A stretch of 23,818 bases of DNA from an uncultured Bacilli bacterium. Lineage in GTDB: Bacteria > Bacillota_I > Bacilli_A > RF39 > UBA660. Positions 7,254 through 15,593 of the stretch are shown piece by piece. The translations under genes were made by a program, and so were the position numbers. Numbering within the stretch: the stretch's first letter is position 1; each line of letters begins with the position of its first letter. The notes below the pieces were generated by a model, which saw only the letters and a program-made list of their open reading frames with translations, was not told the DNA's origin and did no database searches. The stretch is taken from positions 1 through 23,818 of the forward strand of contig CANQFI010000009.1 of assembly GCA_947598455.1 (NCBI GenBank). The letters are read 5' to 3'.

Positions 7254-9037
7254 TGAATATAAAAAGTGAAATTGCTCCAAAGGGATTACAATTTAAACCC
7301 ATGGAATTTATTATTAGTGGTAAAAATGCAACAATTTTGTCAGTAATTAGTTATCCTAAATTTATAAACCCAGGTTTTTTATCTAATTTAACTAATATTT
7401 CTGGAGTTAAGTTAGTTGCTAAGCATATTCCAATTGAGTTTTCAACATTACAGAATATGTTAAATAAAGAAATAGCTGATTTAAAAATGCGTTATCAATC
7501 TGAAAGGGATCAAACTATTCAAGAGCGAATTAGGCAAGATTATGAATCATTGGAAAGTTTTATTTCAATGTTGGCTGCTACACAAGCAAGAATTTTTGAT
7601 TTTCAATTACATGTTATGATTACTGCTGATAGTTCTGAAGAATTAGAAATGAAGAAAATGCAAGTACGTAGTTACATAGATGCTTTAGGTATGAAAGCAA
7701 TACCATTAATGTTTGAACAAGAAAAGGTTCTTAAATCAATTATTCCAATATTTCCTAAACAAGATATTGAAAATAGAATTGGTACACCAATTCCATCAAT
7801 TACAATAGCGGCAATGTATCCATTTGTTTTTGATAGTATTAAAGATCCTGGTGATTCTACTTTATTAGGTATTGATTTCTCAGGTGGTGTTATTTTATTT
7901 AATCAATTCTTATTTAAGATTAAAAAAGAACATAATAGAAATAATGCTAATATGATTATTTTAGGTACTTCTGGTAGTGGTAAATCAACAGCTGCTAAAT
8001 TACTTATTAGAAGTCATATAAGAAATGGCTATAAAGTTATTTGTGTCGATCCTGAGGGTGAACTCGAGGAGATGTGTCGTAATGTTAATGGCAGTTATCT
8101 AGACTTAGGTAAAGGTGGAGAATATGGTATGATTAATCCACTCGAAGTTGTTCCTGATGCAGATCAAGAGGAATTAGAACAAGGATTGGGTTATACTGTT
8201 TTAACACGTGCTTTACAATCTTTAAAAGCTTTTATGAAGTATTATTCACCGAGTATTGAAGAAGATGTTTTGACAATGTTTAGTGAAATAGTTCAAGATA
8301 CTTATAAACGTTATAAGATTGATTTTGATACTAATTTTGCAACATTAAAATCAGAAGATTTTCCAACATTTGATGATGTGTATGCAACAATAAAAGGACG
8401 TTTACTTTCTATGCCAGATAAAACTCGTGAAAGAGATGTTATGGAAAGACTTGAACTTAAAGTTCGTCCTTTAACTAAAGAATTAAGATATTATTTCTGT
8501 GGTCATACCACTTTAAATATTGATAGTAATATTATAGTTTTTAATATTAAAGAGTTAATGAATAGTGATGAAAATATTAGAAATGCTTTATTCTTTAATA
8601 TTTTGAAATATGCTTGGGGTTTATGCCTTGATAAAGAAATGACAACTGTATTATGTGTTGATGAAGCTCATGTTTTGTTATCAACGAGAAATGAATTAGG
8701 AGCTGAGTTCTTAGCACAAATGCAAAGACGTGCTCGTAAGTATAATACGGGTACTATTATAATTACGCAACAACCTACAGATTTTGCGGCTCCTAATGTT
8801 ATTGTTCATGGTAAAGCAATATTTGATAATGCTTCATATTACTTAGTAATGGGTTTGAAAAAGCAAGCAGTTGAAGATTTAAGTCTATTAATTGATTTAA
8901 ATGAAAGCGAAATGGATAGTATTAAATATTATAATCAAGGTGAAGCATTATTTGTTTGTGGTAGTAGACGTATGAGAGTTAGAATCCTATGTACACAAGA
9001 AGAATTAGATTCTTTTGGTGCAGGTGGGGGATTATAG
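7253..9037 (+). CDS. virB4: VirB4/TraE-type T4SS ATPase
   Basis: A 594-residue ATPase that powers assembly and transport in T4SS. Walker A GTSGSGKST is at 238-246, with DPEGE just after at 266-270. Walker B TVLCVDEAH is at 465-473 (catalytic-type Glu 471), and RKYNTGTIIITQQ at 496-507 is the typical sensor/Q region of the VirB4/HerA-FtsK class. Residues 1 to about 220 are the family's middle domain, including a charged helical stretch (about 66-105). The very N-terminal VirB4 domain is supplied by the previous gene. The ATG overlaps that gene's TAA by one base and has GGTGAG 6 bases upstream, so reinitiation is expected. It is the last gene before the terminator at 9043. Confidence 0.92.
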   Translation: MNIKSEIAPKGLQFKPMEFIISGKNATILSVISYPKFINPGFLSNLTNISGVKLVAKHIPIEFSTLQNMLNKEIADLKMRYQSERDQTIQERIRQDYESLESFISMLAATQARIFDFQLHVMITADSSEELEMKKMQVRSYIDALGMKAIPLMFEQEKVLKSIIPIFPKQDIENRIGTPIPSITIAAMYPFVFDSIKDPGDSTLLGIDFSGGVILFNQFLFKIKKEHNRNNANMIILGTSGSGKSTAAKLLIRSHIRNGYKVICVDPEGELEEMCRNVNGSYLDLGKGGEYGMINPLEVVPDADQEELEQGLGYTVLTRALQSLKAFMKYYSPSIEEDVLTMFSEIVQDTYKRYKIDFDTNFATLKSEDFPTFDDVYATIKGRLLSMPDKTRERDVMERLELKVRPLTKELRYYFCGHTTLNIDSNIIVFNIKELMNSDENIRNALFFNILKYAWGLCLDKEMTTVLCVDEAHVLLSTRNELGAEFLAQMQRRARKYNTGTIIITQQPTDFAAPNVIVHGKAIFDNASYYLVMGLKKQAVEDLSLLIDLNESEMDSIKYYNQGEALFVCGSRRMRVRILCTQEELDSFGAGGGL

Positions 9038-9042
9038 TAAAT

Positions 9043-9065
9043 AAAGCTGTTTTATCAGCTTTTTT
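9043..9065 (+). terminator. Terminator of the T4SS core operon
   Basis: AAAGCTG (9043-9049) pairs with CAGCTTT (9056-9062) around a 6-base loop, followed by a T-run to 9065. It starts 5 bases after the VirB4 stop and closes the core operon. Confidence 0.85.
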
Positions 9066-9204
9066 ATATTATAGGAAAGTTATTAAAAATATAAAAGAAT
9101 ATTGTTTTTTTAATATATAATTGCTTTATAGTGAGAAATTATAAAATATGTTAGTTAAGTAAAAATATTATTTTTATGAAATGAATAAATAAAAAAATGT
9201 ATAG

Positions 9205-9270
9205 TGTATGGTGCTGATCATTGGAAGTTAAGCTTGTGAAGAGGATGTTCTGATGAGAGAGAAAAAGAAA
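9205..9270 (+). pseudogene. Possible decayed 5S rRNA fragment
   Basis: The 337-base gap between VirB4 and the next gene is very AT-rich except for this stretch. It contains GGAAGTTAAGCT (9223-9234), the most conserved stretch of bacterial 5S rRNA, preceded by GATCATT where 5S has GAACAC. GATG follows after 10 bases (9244-9247), where 5S has about 11 bases before its conserved GATG, and a TG...GAGAG segment comes next (9251-9261) where 5S has its late GGGAGAGTAGG. The 5' half and the paired ends are not recognisable, so a working 5S is unlikely. It could be a relic of an rRNA operon or a different small RNA. No gene or other structure was found in the rest of the gap (9066-9204), only AT-rich sequence. 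Confidence 0.35.
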
Positions 9271-9322
9271 TAGTGCAATTCCTTGATGTAAAATATAATA
9301 ATTTTAATTATTTATTTTAATT

Positions 9323-9350
9323 TTGTTCTTTTGTTTGTTTATGGTATACT
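9323..9350 (+). promoter_or_regulatory. Extended -10 promoter for the hydrolase/VirD4 unit
   Basis: TGGTATACT (9342-9350) is an extended -10 element, with TTGTTC (9323-9328) 16 bases upstream of the hexamer as a weak -35. It lies 24 bases before the chosen ATG 9375 and after the core-operon terminator, so this group has its own promoter. Confidence 0.6.
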
Positions 9351-9374
9351 TTTAATAGTGTGGAAGTGGTAAGA

Positions 9375-11897
9375 ATGGCTCAAGATTCTGAAAAAAAAAT
9401 TGATGTTAAATTAGAGTTAGAATCAGGTATTGAAAGTAAAAAGCCTAAAGCCCAAGACCTTAGGGATAAGTCTTTTAATGATTATGCTAGAGATTTAGAT
9501 AGAGCTGAAAGTTCTCTTTCTTCAACAGCAAATGATTTAGAACGTGCAACATCAACGGGATACAATCCAAATAGAGAGTTATATAATACTGGTGCTAAGA
9601 ATGTTCCAAGGCCTTCTGGTTTAGCTAAAAAAGATGGTTCTAAACTAGAGAATAGTAAAAATAATAATTCTTCGTCTACATCACAATCTTCAAAACCTAT
9701 AAGTGGTAGTAATTCTACTAATAATTATAATCCACATGAAAGTGCACCAGATATAAATAAAGATTATGGTAGTTCTGCTCCACAGAATTCTTCTAATAAA
9801 CAAGTTCGACCACAAGAAACGAGATCTAATAATGTTAATAATAATGATTATAATGATAATTATGGTCAATCTAATTATCAACATGTAATGCCTCCTTCTA
9901 ATGATGGACTACAGAGAAAGAATGATTTAGAAGAGGGTAATGATAAAAAAGGTCCTCAAGATGAAATGAATCATCAAGATGAAAAGCAAATTGGTGAGAC
10001 GAGTAATGAGGAACAAGATACAAAAAGTAATGATATTGATAAAAATGGTTTAAAAGATAATTCTAGTAGGGATGATGAGTTAAATCCAGAAGCGCCGCAA
10101 AATTTAGATAAATCTAAAATAAATGATCAAAATCAATCTCAAACTGGTAATGGTTATGGAGCATTAAGAAATAGGCTTAATGGACGAAATGCTAATGATG
10201 ATAGAGTTCGTCAGAATATGGATCATTCTAAACGAATCCAACAAGGTGAAGCTGGTGAAAAAAGTAAAACAAGACCTTTGTCATCTGGTAGTATAAATGA
10301 AATGTCTGCCCCTTCATTATCAAATAGAATTAAAGATAAATTTAGAAATATACTTGGGGGAAAAGCTGATTCAAAAGATGATGTTTCGGATAATAGTAAT
10401 GGTAGAAATGATAGAAGTTCTAAAAATCCATTTAATAAAGCAATGGGGGCTGCTAAATCAGCAATATTTAACTTTTTAAAAGCGAATCCACATATTGCAG
10501 TAATTTTAATTGTAATTATTTTATTCTTTTTGATTTTAATTATTTCTAATCTTTCTGATGAAGCTATTAATGGGGGTGGAGGTAATGGAAGTAAATGTAA
10601 TTATTCTTTAAATGGTGTTTTATCAACTGGTAATGTAAATCTTGAGGGATTACAAGTAGAATTAGTTAATTGTGATGCTAAACCAAATAATTATACAGTG
10701 TTAGAAACTGTCGATTTTGAAAAATATGTTGTTGGAGTAGCATTAGCGGAAGTTGGTTATTCTCCATCTAATCCTGAATATTTTAAAACGGAAATTGTTG
10801 CTGCAAGGAATTTTGCTTTGACAAGAAATGCTTCAATGTGTCCAGGTAATCCAGATAATTGTTTTTATGGATATAATCCTAATACTGGTAAAATAAGAAT
10901 GCGTGCTTGTGAAGCAGATCAAGTTTATTGGGATTACGATAAGGATATTTATAGGTATGATAGAGGTGCAATATCACTTTATTCACCAGAAATTAATAGT
11001 GGAACTGTTTGGAAAAGTGCTTTAGATGAAAATACCAAAGCAGAAGTTTCAACTGTTGCTAATGAAGTAAAAGGTAAAGTTTTGTTGGATTCTAGTGGCA
11101 ATGTTGCTCATACAAATTATATTAATACTGATCAACAAGAATGGAGTAGATTAGCTTCTGAAGGTCATACATATGATGAAATATTAAGTAGTTACTATGG
11201 CGGGGGTACAATGTCTGGAGCTTCTTGTTCTAGTGGTACTATAGATTATGGTAATTATGTATTAGCGTCTGATGGTGATACTATTTTACATGAGCCATTA
11301 GAATCCTTTTTATCAAAACAGGGAACTAGTCTAGAAGCATTTAATGGTTTAATTGAAAGTAATGTTCGAAAAGCTGGATATGGAACAAGGGCTGGTGTTG
11401 TAGCTGCAGCGGTTACTTTAATTGCTGAATTAGGAAATAATTATAATGTAAAAGTTCCTTACTACTGGGGTGGTGGACATGCAGATGGTGTTGTTGATGG
11501 AGCTTTAGGTTATTGGGGAAGTACGCAATGTCATACATATGCTAATAATCAATCTTATAATTATTGTGGTTTAGATTGTTCTGGTTTTGTTCCATGGGCT
11601 ATTAAAAATGGTGGCTTTAATATAGCACAAATGTTAGCAGGAGGTTTTCAAAATTTGTCTGGGGCTCAAAGAGTTGCCTTAACAAATAGTGCAGTTTTAG
11701 AACCCGGTGATTTATTAGAATCAAGTGGTCATATTGTACTTGTTGTTGGAATAGAAGAAAGTTCTGGAACATATATATGTGCTGAAGCTAGTGGTAATTC
11801 AGCTGGTGTATTATTTACAAAAAGAGCATTTAATAGTTCTGGATATTGGGGAGTTAAAATGGATGGTTTTTATTCAACACATCAAAGGAGTGATTAA
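9375..11897 (+). CDS. Membrane-anchored SpoIID-like plus NlpC/P60 peptidoglycan hydrolase (VirB1 role)
   Basis: An 840-residue protein. Residues 1 to about 355 are low-complexity, rich in Asn, Ser, Asp and Gln. One helix (about 374-392) follows, then an exported part. Residues about 445-610 resemble the SpoIID/LytB amidase-enhancer and lytic transglycosylase domain: FEKYVVGVALAEVG with the conserved Glu 459, then EIVAARNFAL. Residues about 670-840 are an NlpC/P60-type peptidase: YYWGGG, then GLDCSGFVPW with Cys 735, and SGHIVLVVG with His 786. Gram-positive T4SS usually carry a two-domain VirB1-like wall hydrolase (lytic transglycosylase plus CHAP or NlpC), and this protein fits that role with an unusual first domain. 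ATG 9375 is chosen over GTG 9360, which would lie too near the promoter; GGAAGTGG is the only weak ribosome site. Confidence 0.8.
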   Translation: MAQDSEKKIDVKLELESGIESKKPKAQDLRDKSFNDYARDLDRAESSLSSTANDLERATSTGYNPNRELYNTGAKNVPRPSGLAKKDGSKLENSKNNNSSSTSQSSKPISGSNSTNNYNPHESAPDINKDYGSSAPQNSSNKQVRPQETRSNNVNNNDYNDNYGQSNYQHVMPPSNDGLQRKNDLEEGNDKKGPQDEMNHQDEKQIGETSNEEQDTKSNDIDKNGLKDNSSRDDELNPEAPQNLDKSKINDQNQSQTGNGYGALRNRLNGRNANDDRVRQNMDHSKRIQQGEAGEKSKTRPLSSGSINEMSAPSLSNRIKDKFRNILGGKADSKDDVSDNSNGRNDRSSKNPFNKAMGAAKSAIFNFLKANPHIAVILIVIILFFLILIISNLSDEAINGGGGNGSKCNYSLNGVLSTGNVNLEGLQVELVNCDAKPNNYTVLETVDFEKYVVGVALAEVGYSPSNPEYFKTEIVAARNFALTRNASMCPGNPDNCFYGYNPNTGKIRMRACEADQVYWDYDKDIYRYDRGAISLYSPEINSGTVWKSALDENTKAEVSTVANEVKGKVLLDSSGNVAHTNYINTDQQEWSRLASEGHTYDEILSSYYGGGTMSGASCSSGTIDYGNYVLASDGDTILHEPLESFLSKQGTSLEAFNGLIESNVRKAGYGTRAGVVAAAVTLIAELGNNYNVKVPYYWGGGHADGVVDGALGYWGSTQCHTYANNQSYNYCGLDCSGFVPWAIKNGGFNIAQMLAGGFQNLSGAQRVALTNSAVLEPGDLLESSGHIVLVVGIEESSGTYICAEASGNSAGVLFTKRAFNSSGYWGVKMDGFYSTHQRSD

Positions 11898-11899
11898 GG

Positions 11900-12673
11900 G
11901 TGAATAAAAAAATAATTATATTAATATTGTTTTTGTTCTTATTATGTGGATGTAGTGCTAATGTTGATTTAGTAGTTAGTGATGGTGGAATTGAAGAATC
12001 AGTTAATATTACAGCACTAGAAGATAATTATTTAAGTAAAGATCAAATAAAAGGAGCTTTTAGAGAATTTATTCCGGCTTATGAAGCAGATTTACAAACA
12101 GAGATTGTTGATACAATGCCAGATCAAAAAAAGTCAAATATTGATTACTATACAAAAAATACTACTGAACTTAGTAGTGGATATATAATTAATTATAAAT
12201 ATAAGTTTGGTTTAAATGATTATGTAAAGTCTAGTACAATGAAGAAAGCTTTTTCATCATCATCTATAATTAAAGATCCTAAAGAAAATACTTTAACTTT
12301 ATCTACTGATAGTGCAGGAATTTTATTATTTAAAGAATATCCTAATTTGACAGAAATTAAGGTAAATATTAAAGCAGAGTATCCAGTAAAGGAGAATAAT
12401 GCTGATTCAGTTAACAATAATGTTTATACTTGGGTATTTACTCCTGATACGAAGAAGAGTATATATATACTTTATGATGTAAAAGATGAAAGTAATTCTT
12501 CTAATAATACTAATAATGGTGAAACTGGTATATTTAAAGAAGATTCAAAAAAAGATGAAACAGAATTTAGTAAGTTTATAAATAAACATCCTATATTAGC
12601 AGGATTGAGTGCTTTAGTTTTGTTTTTTGTTTTCATTTTTATAGTAACTAAGGTTGTTAAGATAAAAAAATAA
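11900..12673 (+). CDS. Lipoprotein with C-terminal membrane helix
   Basis: A 257-residue protein with a lipoprotein signal (lipobox LCGC, lipidated Cys 18), an exported domain (about 19-225) and a C-terminal helix (about 231-250) followed by the basic tail KVVKIKK. It would therefore be attached by lipid at one end and by a helix at the other. The start is GTG at 11900, with AAGGAG 9 bases upstream inside the previous gene. The early segment ANVDLVVSDGGIEESVNI resembles LppM-like lipoproteins, which share the same end-to-end layout, but this is a weak match by eye. Being second in the hydrolase unit, it may be a structural T4SS part exposed on the cell surface. Its function is unknown. Confidence 0.75.
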   Translation: MNKKIIILILFLFLLCGCSANVDLVVSDGGIEESVNITALEDNYLSKDQIKGAFREFIPAYEADLQTEIVDTMPDQKKSNIDYYTKNTTELSSGYIINYKYKFGLNDYVKSSTMKKAFSSSSIIKDPKENTLTLSTDSAGILLFKEYPNLTEIKVNIKAEYPVKENNADSVNNNVYTWVFTPDTKKSIYILYDVKDESNSSNNTNNGETGIFKEDSKKDETEFSKFINKHPILAGLSALVLFFVFIFIVTKVVKIKK

Positions 12674-12699
12674 AAGGTTAATAAAGACCTTTTATTTTT
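12671..12699 (+). terminator. Terminator after the lipoprotein gene
   Basis: TAAAAGGT (12671-12678, including the stop codon) pairs perfectly with ACCTTTTA (12687-12694) around an 8-base loop, followed by TTTTT. Confidence 0.8.
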
Positions 12700-12713
12700 G
12701 CTTTAATGTGTAG

Positions 12714-12719
12714 TATAAT
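12714..12719 (+). promoter_or_regulatory. -10 element for the VirD4-like gene
   Basis: A perfect TATAAT lies 28 bases before ATG 12747 and just after a terminator. No good -35 hexamer is seen at the right distance, so this is a probable but incomplete promoter. Confidence 0.45.
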
Positions 12720-12746
12720 AGTTATAGATTTGAGGTGTGTAAACTC

Positions 12747-15542
12747 ATGAAATTTCGTATTTCTAGCAAAGACTTAATAATGTTTGCAATTTTTGCAGCT
12801 TTTTTACTTTATTTATGTGCAATTGCAACAGCAAATATAAATTCTTTTGGAGAGACTGGTACTTTTTCTGGTTTGAATCCAATTCCTGGATTCACTAAAT
12901 TTTTTGGTGCAACTTTTGTTTTATTTTTAATTTTTTTAGTATTAATATTTACAAGTGTTTCTTCTTTAGTATTTGAAAGAAAAAAAGGTGTAGGTTTTGA
13001 AATTGGAGAAAAGGACAATAAAGGTTATTCAAGATGGTCAAAAGATAGAGAAATAAAAAATGATAAAGATGTAGAGATTGTTGATCCTTTAGCAAAAGAA
13101 ACTACAGCAGCTGGTATTCCTTTAGTAAATGATGGTAAGAGGTTATGGGTAGATAATGGTGAATATCATAATTTGGTTATAGGTTCTACTGGTTCTGGTA
13201 AATCACAAACGATAGTTGAACCAATGGTTGAATTATTAATTAAAAAAGGCGAAAGTATGATAATTACTGACCCTAAAGGTGAACTTTATAAAGCAGCTAG
13301 TGATTACATGAAAAAAAGAGGATATAATGTAGTTGTTTTAAATTTCCGTGAACCACAAAATGGTAATGCATGGAATCCTCTTACTTTACCTTATCAATAT
13401 TATAAAGATGGTAATATTGATAAATCAACAGAACTATTAGATGATGTTGCTTTAAATATTTTGTATGATCCTAATAATAAGGGCGAACCTTTCTGGGAAA
13501 AATCAGCTGCTGATTATTTTTCAGGTTTAGCATTAGGTTTATTTGAGGATGCTAAAATTGAAGAAATTAATCTTAACTCTATTAATTTGATGAGTACAGT
13601 TGGTGAGGAAAAGTTTGCTGCTAGTAACTATATTAAAGAGTACTTTACATTAAAGGGTGAAGATTCTAATGCTTATGTATTTGCTTCAAATACAATAAAT
13701 GCGCCATCAGATACTAAGGGTGGTATTTTATCTGTATTTAGACAGAAAATAAGATTATTTGCATCACGTGAAAATTTATCAGAGATGCTTTCATATAGTG
13801 ACTTTGATATGCGTAATATTGGTAAGGAAAAAACAGCTGTATTTATTATTATTCATGATGAAAAAACAACTTATCATGGTCTTGCTACTATTTTTATTAA
13901 ACAAGTTTATGAAACTTTAATTGATGTAGCACAAAATAATGGTGGTAAGTTACCATTTAGAACTAATTTCATTTTGGATGAGTTTGCTAATATGCCACCA
14001 CTTAAAGATGTTACAACAATGGTTACAGCAGCTCGTTCTCGTGCGATAAGATTTACATTTATTATTCAAAACTTTGCGCAATTAAAGAGTGTTTATGGTA
14101 ATGAAGATGCAGAAACTATTAAAGGTAACTGTGGTAATTTAGTATATTTAATTAGTACTGAGTTAGCAGCATTGGAAGAAATCAGTAAGATGTGTGGTGA
14201 AGTTAAATCTAGTGATAAAGATAAAACGGCATCTACGCCGCTTGTTACAGTAACAGATTTACAAAAATTAAAATTATTTGAAGCTATTATAATTAGATGG
14301 CGTTTATCACCATTTAAAACAAAATATACACCTAATTTTAAAATGGACTGGGGACATTCTAAAACAGAAGCTACTTATCCAGTTAGAGAAAAAAGATCAA
14401 TTCAAAAATTTGATGTAAAAGAATTTACAAAGAAAAAGAAAAGTGAAAAAATTAAAAACTCATTGAATGAAAGTAGTTCTTCAATGAATATGAATAATCC
14501 ATTTAAGTCGCCGATGAATAATCCGTTTGCTCCACATAATGATTCATTTGATTCTGGAGGTATTAATCCATTTGGAGTGCCTGCTCCAACACCAGTAGAT
14601 GATGGTGGTCTTTTTGGAGGTTTAGGTGGCGGTTTGGATTTGGATGCGATGATGAGGGATATTGATAGAAAAATTGCTGAATTAGATGCTGAAGAAGCAC
14701 GTCAAAAAGAAGAACAAGCTAAATTAAAGGAAAATGAAAAAAATAAAGTGTATGATGAATCTAAGAATATAGATAGTACTGAAAAAATAAATATTGATGT
14801 TGATAAAGTAAATAATGAAATTAATAATTTGTTAATTAATGACTCAGCAACTATTAAAGATGTTGAACCAGTTGTTGAAAAACAAAATGATATTTCTGAT
14901 ATAAAAAGTCCTAATATGGATTCGTTTAATATTTTTAGTTCATCTAATAATAATGAAAGTAATAGTTATAATATAAAAAACATTGATGATAGTGAAGTAA
15001 CAATTGGTAATGAAAAGGCAAATGTAGCTATTGCGGAGAGTAGTCCTTTAGAAGACGTTGATAATTATGATATGTTACCTAAAGCTTTAAATGCTTCAAT
15101 TATTCAACCTAGTTATAATAGTGGAACAGTAGTTAAAACAACGAATGATAATTATAATATATTTAATGAAGTTCCGGATATTATGAGTACAATAAAAGAT
15201 GATTTTAAGAATGAAGAAGAGATAAAAAAAGAAATACAGGAATTTACAACTTCTACAAATACAGATTCTATATCACATACTAAACCAATTACTACAACTT
15301 ATAAAGTTGGAGGAGAAAATAGTAATTTAGTTACGAATTCTAATGCAATGAATAATGATTATAATATTTATAATACAAAGGTTGAACCTGAAGTTGCGTC
15401 AACTATTGTTGAACAACCTAAAGTAGAACCAAAAGTAGAAGAAAAAGTAAATATTAATATTGATCCTGATAAAGTAGTAATCGATGATAATAGTATTATT
15501 TCCGATGATGAATTCTTTGATGATTTTTTTGGAGATGACTAA
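12747..15542 (+). CDS. virD4: VirD4/TraG-type T4SS coupling ATPase with long disordered tail
   Basis: A 931-residue coupling protein that brings substrates to the T4SS. Two N-terminal helices (about 9-29 and 51-72) anchor it. The ATPase core has Walker A GSTGSGKS (146-153), DPKGELYK (175-182), Walker B NFILDEFANMPPL (407-419) and FIIQNFAQL (438-446), all typical of TraG/VirD4. The core ends near residue 545. The remaining 385 or so residues are low-complexity: three NPF motifs (584-609), a glycine-rich patch, a charged helix (about 632-668), a long Asn/Asp/Ser/Val-rich region and an acidic end (DDEFFDDFFGDD). ATG 12747 has GAGGTG 9 bases upstream; the in-frame GTG at 12735 overlaps that site and is rejected. 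Confidence 0.92.
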   Translation: MKFRISSKDLIMFAIFAAFLLYLCAIATANINSFGETGTFSGLNPIPGFTKFFGATFVLFLIFLVLIFTSVSSLVFERKKGVGFEIGEKDNKGYSRWSKDREIKNDKDVEIVDPLAKETTAAGIPLVNDGKRLWVDNGEYHNLVIGSTGSGKSQTIVEPMVELLIKKGESMIITDPKGELYKAASDYMKKRGYNVVVLNFREPQNGNAWNPLTLPYQYYKDGNIDKSTELLDDVALNILYDPNNKGEPFWEKSAADYFSGLALGLFEDAKIEEINLNSINLMSTVGEEKFAASNYIKEYFTLKGEDSNAYVFASNTINAPSDTKGGILSVFRQKIRLFASRENLSEMLSYSDFDMRNIGKEKTAVFIIIHDEKTTYHGLATIFIKQVYETLIDVAQNNGGKLPFRTNFILDEFANMPPLKDVTTMVTAARSRAIRFTFIIQNFAQLKSVYGNEDAETIKGNCGNLVYLISTELAALEEISKMCGEVKSSDKDKTASTPLVTVTDLQKLKLFEAIIIRWRLSPFKTKYTPNFKMDWGHSKTEATYPVREKRSIQKFDVKEFTKKKKSEKIKNSLNESSSSMNMNNPFKSPMNNPFAPHNDSFDSGGINPFGVPAPTPVDDGGLFGGLGGGLDLDAMMRDIDRKIAELDAEEARQKEEQAKLKENEKNKVYDESKNIDSTEKINIDVDKVNNEINNLLINDSATIKDVEPVVEKQNDISDIKSPNMDSFNIFSSSNNNESNSYNIKNIDDSEVTIGNEKANVAIAESSPLEDVDNYDMLPKALNASIIQPSYNSGTVVKTTNDNYNIFNEVPDIMSTIKDDFKNEEEIKKEIQEFTTSTNTDSISHTKPITTTYKVGGENSNLVTNSNAMNNDYNIYNTKVEPEVASTIVEQPKVEPKVEEKVNINIDPDKVVIDDNSIISDDEFFDDFFGDD

Positions 15543-15565
15543 TTAATTAGGTCATCTTTTTTTTT
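15533..15565 (+). terminator. Terminator after the VirD4-like gene
   Basis: AGATGAC (15533-15539) pairs with GTCATCT (15551-15557), with an inner TAATT/AATTA pairing and a bulged G, followed by a T-run to 15565. The stop codon lies inside the hairpin. This is the apparent end of the T4SS region. Confidence 0.8.
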
Positions 15566-15593
15566 ATGCATAAAATAGAATGGGGTGAGGCTG

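Noticed and set aside
9160..9176. AT-only palindrome in the gap after VirB4
   Set aside because: Such palindromes are expected by chance in this AT-rich stretch, and there is no gene for it to terminate.
9244..9275. CTGATGAG...GAAA, resembling a hammerhead ribozyme core
   Set aside because: The bases between the two boxes cannot form stem II, and no matching cleavage-site stem is present.
9690..9884. Minus-strand open frame rich in Ile across the hydrolase N-terminus
   Set aside because: It is the reverse of Asn/Asp-rich codons, with no ribosome site or protein-like features.
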